From the NCBI RefSeq assembly GCF_018889955.1, contig NZ_CP076545.1, positions 62,001-126,000 on the forward strand: a DNA stretch of 64,000 bases. The letters are read 5' to 3'. The notes under the pieces were generated by a model. It searched no databases. It saw only the letters and a program-made list of their open reading frames with translations, and was not told the DNA's origin. The stretch's first letter is position 1; each line of letters opens with the position of its first letter. The position numbers and the translations under genes are program-made. The DNA comes from Collinsella sp. zg1085 (GTDB lineage: Bacteria > Actinomycetota > Coriobacteriia > Coriobacteriales > Coriobacteriaceae). Positions 60,401-64,000 of the stretch are shown piece by piece.

Positions 60401-60990
60401 AACAGCACCTCAAGATAGGGTCTCAGAGACAGCGCAGCTGAAAACATTTGTGCATATTCAGAGAGCAGTGGAATGTTTTTATCTTTTCTTGCTACATAGC
60501 GTTTAAAAGCTTGTGTCAGTATCGCTTTGTCTGCTCCACCGCGTTTGCGTAAAAGATCGCACAGCGTCCGCTCCATACTGTAAACATCAACGCTGTGGCC
60601 AGCAGGAGACAATATGCTCGTTTTACCAATGGCATACCATTGATTTTTTACGATACGAGCATCTACTCTTTCTTTTTTAGCGTTAGTAAGGTTATAGCCT
60701 TGAGGAAATGTCATGCTGTAGCGATGAGGAGTGAGGTCAGTGAGATCCCAGAGAAATAAGGCCGTTTCATGTGAGAAAATACCTTTGCGAAAACGAGCTT
60801 GCAAATTGATAAACTCATCTTCCCAAACCTCAGGCAAAATATAAACACCACGAGCTGTTTGTTCAAGTTTTCCAGCATTGAGCAAAGTCTTAAGATTTCC
60901 CCGATGAATCCCTTGCGCGGTAAGACAAGCTGTTGTCACTACGCCATTATTTTGTGCTGCGAGTTGCAGGATTTGCTCAGATACACCCAT
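60397..60990 (-). CDS. abiEi: AbiEi antitoxin of a type IV toxin-antitoxin system (orphan)
   Basis: A 197-residue protein with an N-terminal winged helix (GVVTTACLTAQGIHRGNLKT, LEQTARGVYILPE) and a C-terminal antitoxin domain (FRKGIFSHETALFLWDLTDL, PAGHSVDVYSMERTLCDLLR). In AbiE systems it represses its own promoter and counteracts the AbiEii nucleotidyltransferase; it was first found as a phage-resistance system. The ATG at 60990 has a G-rich site upstream. Its toxin partner is truncated here, so it is probably a surviving antitoxin. Confidence 0.9.
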   Translation of the reverse strand: MGVSEQILQLAAQNNGVVTTACLTAQGIHRGNLKTLLNAGKLEQTARGVYILPEVWEDEFINLQARFRKGIFSHETALFLWDLTDLTPHRYSMTFPQGYNLTNAKKERVDARIVKNQWYAIGKTSILSPAGHSVDVYSMERTLCDLLRKRGGADKAILTQAFKRYVARKDKNIPLLSEYAQMFSAALSLRPYLEVLL

Positions 60991-61008
60991 CAAACACCCC
61001 CCCTATTT

Positions 61009-61049
61009 ACTTTAATGCTTTATATAGTAGGTAAATATAGCATTAAAGT
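61009..61049 (-). promoter_or_regulatory. Dyad in the abiEi promoter
   Basis: ACTTTAATGCT (61009-61019) pairs perfectly with AGCATTAAAGT (61039-61049), with TATTTAC/GTAAATA as a second, overlapping dyad. AbiEi proteins are known to bind inverted repeats in their own promoter, so this is the likely operator; it also covers a TATATAGTA -10-like region. Confidence 0.6.
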
Positions 61050-61128
61050 CAATTTAGGTTTAGAGTTCAATTGTAAAAAGACAATTAGATTACACCACAC
61101 AGGCTTTTGTAACCTATAAATCCTTATC

Positions 61129-61167
61129 TCACCTCGGCTGTCCTCATCAGAAAGCTGAGGTGATTTT
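61129..61167 (+). terminator. Terminator-like hairpin between abiEi and the recombinase element
   Basis: TCACCTCGGCT (61129-61139) pairs with AGCTGAGGTGA (61153-61163) with one G-T pair and is followed by TTTT. It may end a rightward transcript or mark the edge of the integrated element. Confidence 0.6.
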
Positions 61168-61275
61168 ATGGCGGTGACGGTACGGGCAAAACTTTTTCAA
61201 AAATTTTCGTCCAAAGCCACTCCTTTTCTTCAGGTGCTCAGTAGAGACATCCATTTTGAGCCTAGGAGACAAAAC

Positions 61276-61485
61276 ATGACGACCTACTACACCGAGCAAA
61301 AAATCATTGACGAAATCCACTCACACATCGCAAAAAACGTGTCAGATGCTCTACTGAGCCACCAGCTCATTAGCCATGATGAGTACCTTGCTTTGACATA
61401 CATCAATCAGATTCATTTCCCTTCGCTGTTTGCAGAAATAGCTCCAGAACCACTTGATATATCAGGCAGACAGAGTGATGTATAG
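61276..61485 (+). CDS. SHOCT-like small protein ahead of the serine recombinases
   Basis: A 69-residue protein starting MTTYYTEQKIIDEIHSHIA, with a SHOCT-like second half (LLSHQLISHDEYLALTYINQ). AGGAGACAAAAC precedes the ATG at 61276. The open frame begins 36 codons earlier without a site. Small SHOCT-like proteins commonly precede tandem large serine recombinases in integrative elements of Firmicutes and Coriobacteria. Function is not known. Confidence 0.72.
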   Translation: MTTYYTEQKIIDEIHSHIAKNVSDALLSHQLISHDEYLALTYINQIHFPSLFAEIAPEPLDISGRQSDV

Positions 61486-61510
61486 AAAGCGACTAGGAGG
61501 GAGTACGCAT

Positions 61511-63067
61511 ATGAAAAAAATCATAACCATCAATGCGAATACCACTGATAATACTGAGGTTTTAGGACTTCGTGTTGCTGCGTACTGTAGAGTTTCAACA
61601 GATAGTGCGGATCAAGAAAATAGCCTTGAAGCACAAAAGAAACACTACGAAATGCTTATCTCGAGTCACATGGGCTGGTCGCTGGTTGATGTCTTTTTTG
61701 ATTTTGGTATCAGTGGCACGAAGAAACACTCCCGTCCTGCCTTAAACCGTATGCTCAAACAATGCCGTCAAGGTCTTATTGACCGCGTCTTAACCAAATC
61801 CATCTCAAGGTTTTCTCGCAATACCACAGATTGTCTTGAAATGGTTCGCGAACTCACTGCGCTAGGCGTATCTATCTACTTTGAAAAAGAACAGATAGAC
61901 ACCTTGAAGATGGAAGATGAGCTATTTTTAACCTTACTATCAAGCTTTGCTCAAGACGATTCGTATTCCATCGCACAAAACCTCAGATGGTCTATTGCCA
62001 AACGCTTTCAGGCAGGAACATTCAAACTCTCCAGCCCACCCTATGGCTATATATGGAATGGTGAAAACCTCGTCATCGATCAGCACAAAGCACCCATTGT
62101 TCAAGATATTTTCACGTGCGCTCTATCTGGGATGGGAAGCAGTGCCATTGCTAAAAAGCTCAATGATGAGAACGTTTCACCTTGCAGAGCTACTCTGTGG
62201 AGAGACACTGCTATTCGCTCGATTTTGACCAACGAGAAATATACCGGTGATGTTATTTTCCAAAAAACCTATACCGATGATGCGTACAAACGCCACATAA
62301 ACAGGGGAGAAAAACAACACTTCCGCATAGCCAATCATCACGAGGCAATCATCACCCATGAAACATTCGATAAAGTGCAGCAACTTCTAAGCATGAGAGC
62401 GAGTCGAAAGAATAATCCTCAGGGTAGTACAAAGTGTCTTGTGCGCTACGCGTTCTCGGGAAAAATCTCGTGCGCAGTCTGCCATTCATCATTTAAGCGC
62501 ATCACCTACGGCAAGCAAAATACTGCCGTGAAATGGGGATGCACAGGTCACATACGCAACAAAGATGCCTGCCCAATAAAAGCGATTCCCGATGAGTTAA
62601 TCAAGGTTGCTTTTGTCACCATGTTCAACAAACTCATCTATGCACGCCAAAGAATCCTTACGCCCTATTTGGCTGATTTACACTCGAGTGCTCAGGACAA
62701 CTCAGCGCAAAGAATCCATGTGCTTACCAGCTCAGTAACCAACCTAGAGCAAAGCCTTAGTGACTATCAAAACTTGCTAAACGAAGGTCTTATCGACCAA
62801 GCCTTATACCTCAATGAATCAAGCATCGTAAAAAACAAAATACAAACCACCAAAATAGAAATCGAACACATCAAGCGAAGCATCGAAAACTCAGTCGACT
62901 TTGTCAAAGCCACCCAAGAACTCCTCGATAAAACCAGTCGAGCAAACATGCAACAAAGCTTTGATGAGCAGCTGTTTTTAGACATCGTCAGGCGCGTGCT
63001 TATACAAAGCCAGCGCGAACTGGTCTTTGAGCTTAAATGCGGACTGTATTTACCAGAAAGGATATAA
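61511..63067 (+). CDS. Large serine recombinase 1
   Basis: A 518-residue site-specific recombinase. The resolvase domain has the catalytic serine in [20 protein letters not shown] and the loop DFGISGTKKHSRPALNRML. The recombinase domain (about 170-270) contains PYGYIW and LTNEKYTGDVIFQKTY. A zinc-ribbon follows (FSGKISCAVCHSSFKR, then WGCTGHIRNKDACP), and a coiled coil lies near the C-terminus (about 390-480). AGGAGGGAG precedes the ATG at 61511. It should integrate or excise a mobile element together with the next two proteins. Confidence 0.94.
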   Translation: MKKIITINANTTDNTEVLGLRVAAYCRVSTDSADQENSLEAQKKHYEMLISSHMGWSLVDVFFDFGISGTKKHSRPALNRMLKQCRQGLIDRVLTKSISRFSRNTTDCLEMVRELTALGVSIYFEKEQIDTLKMEDELFLTLLSSFAQDDSYSIAQNLRWSIAKRFQAGTFKLSSPPYGYIWNGENLVIDQHKAPIVQDIFTCALSGMGSSAIAKKLNDENVSPCRATLWRDTAIRSILTNEKYTGDVIFQKTYTDDAYKRHINRGEKQHFRIANHHEAIITHETFDKVQQLLSMRASRKNNPQGSTKCLVRYAFSGKISCAVCHSSFKRITYGKQNTAVKWGCTGHIRNKDACPIKAIPDELIKVAFVTMFNKLIYARQRILTPYLADLHSSAQDNSAQRIHVLTSSVTNLEQSLSDYQNLLNEGLIDQALYLNESSIVKNKIQTTKIEIEHIKRSIENSVDFVKATQELLDKTSRANMQQSFDEQLFLDIVRRVLIQSQRELVFELKCGLYLPERI

Positions 63068-63071
63068 GAAC

Positions 63072-63500
63072 ATGACACACATACCCTTTGGCTACATCAT
63101 AGAAAACGGCCACATTAAAATCAACCCAGTACAGGCTAGGCAACTTAAAGTCTTGTTTGAAAGCTACCGCGACCACCAAGGTCTAAGCCGTGCCGGAAAA
63201 GATGCAGGCACCACCTTGACGCACTCGCGAATTGCACACATCCTAGCCGACCAACGCTACCTCGGTGATGACATCTATCCTGCCATCATTGACCAACAGC
63301 TCTTTGACGCAGTCCAAGACAAACGTCGTACCTTAAAAGAAAAACACCATATGACAGGATGGCGAAAAGAAAAGCACACACCCAATATTCCTACTGTGTT
63401 TCACATCCGTCCTGAGCAAGAACACTTTGAAAACATTCGAGAGCACGTCCAATACATCTACACGCTCATTGAAAGCGAGGACGAATCATGCCACAAGTAA
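63072..63500 (+). CDS. Recombinase-domain protein without a catalytic domain
   Basis: A 142-residue protein that resembles only the central recombinase domain of large serine recombinases ([59 protein letters not shown]) and lacks the catalytic serine domain and the zinc-ribbon. AGAAAGGA precedes the ATG at 63072, four bases after the first recombinase stop. It overlaps the next recombinase by 13 bases, so the three are translated together. It may be an accessory DNA-binding or directionality factor. Confidence 0.85.
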   Translation: MTHIPFGYIIENGHIKINPVQARQLKVLFESYRDHQGLSRAGKDAGTTLTHSRIAHILADQRYLGDDIYPAIIDQQLFDAVQDKRRTLKEKHHMTGWRKEKHTPNIPTVFHIRPEQEHFENIREHVQYIYTLIESEDESCHK

Positions 63501-64000
63501 CCATCATCCCAGCAAAACCACAGCTGGGCAACCGCTCCAGCACAGAAGAAATCAAAAAGCTTCGCGTTGCCGCATACTGCCGTGTATCCACCGATACTGA
63601 AGAACAAGAAACAAGCTACGAAGCACAAGTCGAACACTACAAGTACTATATAAAAGCTCATCCAGAATGGACGTTTGCTGGCATCTATGCAGATGACGGA
63701 ATATCCGGCACAAACACCAAAAAGCGAGAAGAATTCAACCGCATGATTGAGGCGTGTATGGCAGGGGATATCGATATGATTATCACCAAATCCATCTCAC
63801 GCTTTGCCAGAAACACGCTGGACTGCCTCACATACATCCGTCAGCTCAAAGAACAAAACATTGCAGTCCTTTTTGAAAAAGAATCCATCAACACACTGGA
63901 CGCAAAAGGGGAGGTGCTCCTCACCATCATGGCAAGTCTTGCCCAGCAAGAAAGCCAATCGCTATCACAAAACGTCAAACTAGGTATTCAGTACCGCTAT
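63488..64000 (+). CDS. Large serine recombinase 2 (partial, runs off the right edge)
   Basis: 171 codons are visible. The N-terminal tail is followed by the resolvase domain with the catalytic serine in [40 protein letters not shown] and the helix [19 protein letters not shown]. It is related to, but distinct from, the recombinase at 61511. The gene overlaps the upstream accessory gene. The rest of the element (cargo, second end) lies beyond 64000. Confidence 0.94.
   Translation, partial: MPQVTIIPAKPQLGNRSSTEEIKKLRVAAYCRVSTDTEEQETSYEAQVEHYKYYIKAHPEWTFAGIYADDGISGTNTKKREEFNRMIEACMAGDIDMIITKSISRFARNTLDCLTYIRQLKEQNIAVLFEKESINTLDAKGEVLLTIMASLAQQESQSLSQNVKLGIQYRY

Overview
The window looks like a chromosomal segment of an anaerobic, mid-GC actinobacterium of the class Coriobacteriia (Atopobiaceae or Eggerthellaceae type). 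This is an inference from gene content, not from a marker gene. The supporting content is a cytoplasmic FAD_binding_2 reductase with Fe-S electron donors, an NfnA-type ferredoxin:NADP reductase subunit, rubrerythrin, several PTS permeases, and the genes pth, mfd, tilS, hpt and ftsH. No rRNA, tRNA or CRISPR array was seen.

Layout. 0-5.6 kb, minus strand: a partial nfnA-like gene, a beta-glucoside PTS EIIBC overlapping a GH1 6-phospho-beta-glucosidase, an RpiR regulator and pth. 5.6-6.45 kb: no convincing gene, but a roughly 390-bp foldback (inverted-repeat) element, further hairpins and a MerR-type promoter ahead of a CMD/cupin protein and an aldo/keto reductase. 8.4-10.5 kb: a second, smaller inverted-repeat element, an XRE regulator, a decayed PTS EIIA-domain gene and an orphan lactose-type EIIA. 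10.5-13 kb: an RlmKL rRNA methyltransferase whose RlmL half looks degenerate. 13.3-18.4 kb: a carbohydrate operon with class II aldolase, ascorbate-family PTS IIA/IIB/IIC, a small protein, a P-loop kinase and a GntR/UTRA regulator.

18.4-34.9 kb is mostly housekeeping: cysE, dedA, ilvE, a polar amino-acid ABC transporter, pyrE, a lipoprotein, a HAD phosphatase, Rrf2 overlapping a MutY that lacks the Fe-S motif, rubrerythrin, rmuC, nth and a PucR regulator. A DUF4143 ATPase with an 18-bp perfect dyad in its leader closes this stretch. 35.3-41.2 kb is a redox cluster: an FMN reductase-like protein with a zinc-ribbon, a flavoprotein reductase, a large Fe-S/GltD-type hybrid and a shortened NuoF-like Fe-S protein. 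Together they could pass electrons from NAD(P)H to an unidentified organic acceptor.

41.4-46.2 kb holds mfd and a YitT protein. 46.2-50.6 kb is an AT-rich island. It contains an ABC ATPase, a 49-residue peptide with six cysteines (five of them at exact six-residue steps), two ABC permeases, a scar, and a DUF2975/XRE pair. The scar is a 32-codon radical-SAM-maturase-like N-terminus followed in frame by the last 24 codons of an ABC ATPase. This looks like a ribosomal-peptide (RiPP) or bacteriocin locus that lost its maturase by internal deletion, and it is the best candidate here for an undescribed system.

50.8-59.6 kb returns to housekeeping: metA, an MBL hydrolase, tilS, hpt, ftsH, an aminotransferase and a PHP phosphoesterase. 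59.7-64 kb is mobile and defensive: a DinJ/YafQ pair abutting a truncated AbiE module (intact AbiEi, 33-codon AbiEii remnant), then the left end of an integrative element with large serine recombinases in tandem, running off the window.
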